Below are positions 7,700-7,754 of a stretch of 7,754 nt of DNA, piece after piece. Below the pieces are notes generated by a model. That model ran no database searches, was not told the origin of the DNA, and saw nothing but the letters and a program-made list of their open reading frames with translations. The first letter of the stretch is position 1; the number at the start of each line of letters is the position of its first letter. Made by a program: the position numbers and the translations under genes. Origin of the DNA: Deltaproteobacteria bacterium RIFCSPLOWO2_12_FULL_60_16 (lineage in GTDB: Bacteria > Desulfobacterota > Binatia > UBA9968); contig MGSR01000032.1 of the NCBI GenBank assembly GCA_001798565.1, forward strand, positions 1 through 7,754, given 5' to 3'.

Positions 7700-7754
7700 G
7701 TGTTCCTCCCGAAGATCTTTCCCTTTCCGCTTGAGAAGCCTCCTCTTCCTGCCT
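7700..7754 (-). other. Purine-rich leader upstream of the REC-MBL gene
   Basis: These 55 bases read, on the minus strand, as purine-rich sequence containing AGGAAGAGGAGG and ending in the Shine-Dalgarno of the next gene. No -10 or -35 promoter elements and no hairpin are visible. All three minus-strand frames are open across the segment, so the end of an upstream gene could overlap it, but nothing here identifies one. Whether the REC-MBL gene is first in its operon cannot be judged from this window. Confidence 0.4.
7705..7710 (-). promoter_or_regulatory. Ribosome binding site of the REC-MBL gene
   Basis: GGGAGG lies five bases (AACAC) upstream of the ATG at 7699. The reading frame stays open upstream to the window edge, so this site is what fixes the start codon. 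The protein then begins directly with the first REC beta strand (MAKIVLVDDD), as expected. Confidence 0.85.

Overview
The window is almost fully coding. It carries four genes, all read on the minus strand, so the biological order runs from the right edge (about 7754) to the left edge (1). No RNA gene, mobile element, CRISPR array or clear terminator was seen. The DNA is fairly GC-rich and the genes are tightly packed. The mix of hybrid kinase, REC-fused effectors, a GspE/PilB-type ATPase and a molybdenum hydroxylase suggests a free-living, probably soil or sediment, Gram-negative bacterium such as a Desulfobacterota/Binatota, Methylomirabilota or Rokubacteria-like lineage. That placement is an impression from gene style, not something the window proves.

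From right to left: (1) 7699-6467 encodes a response-regulator receiver (REC) domain fused to a metallo-beta-lactamase-fold hydrolase. (2) 6434-4068 encodes a GspE/PilB-type secretion/pilus ATPase with an eight-cysteine double zinc ribbon and a C-terminal REC domain. (3) 4021-1670 encodes a soluble hybrid histidine kinase, REC-HisKA-HATPase-REC-REC-Hpt, with no recognisable sensor domain. (4) From 1655 (or GTG 1673) off the left edge runs the molybdopterin-binding large subunit of a xanthine dehydrogenase-family enzyme, cut by the window end after 551 codons.

Genes 1-3 look like one signalling operon: the gaps are 32 and 46 bases and no terminator is visible. Together they hold five REC domains, one kinase core and one Hpt domain. 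The simplest model (inference) is that the kinase phosphorylates its own REC domains and passes phosphate through its Hpt to the REC domains of two unusual effectors, a hydrolase and a secretion-type motor. Neither effector is a DNA-binding regulator, so the output would be enzymatic or mechanical rather than transcriptional. No other pilus or secretion gene lies in the window, so the motor's partner machine is unknown.

The molybdenum hydroxylase gene follows the kinase stop codon with no room for a separate promoter. A possible GTG start even overlaps the kinase stop as GTGA. This suggests read-through transcription, although no functional link is evident.
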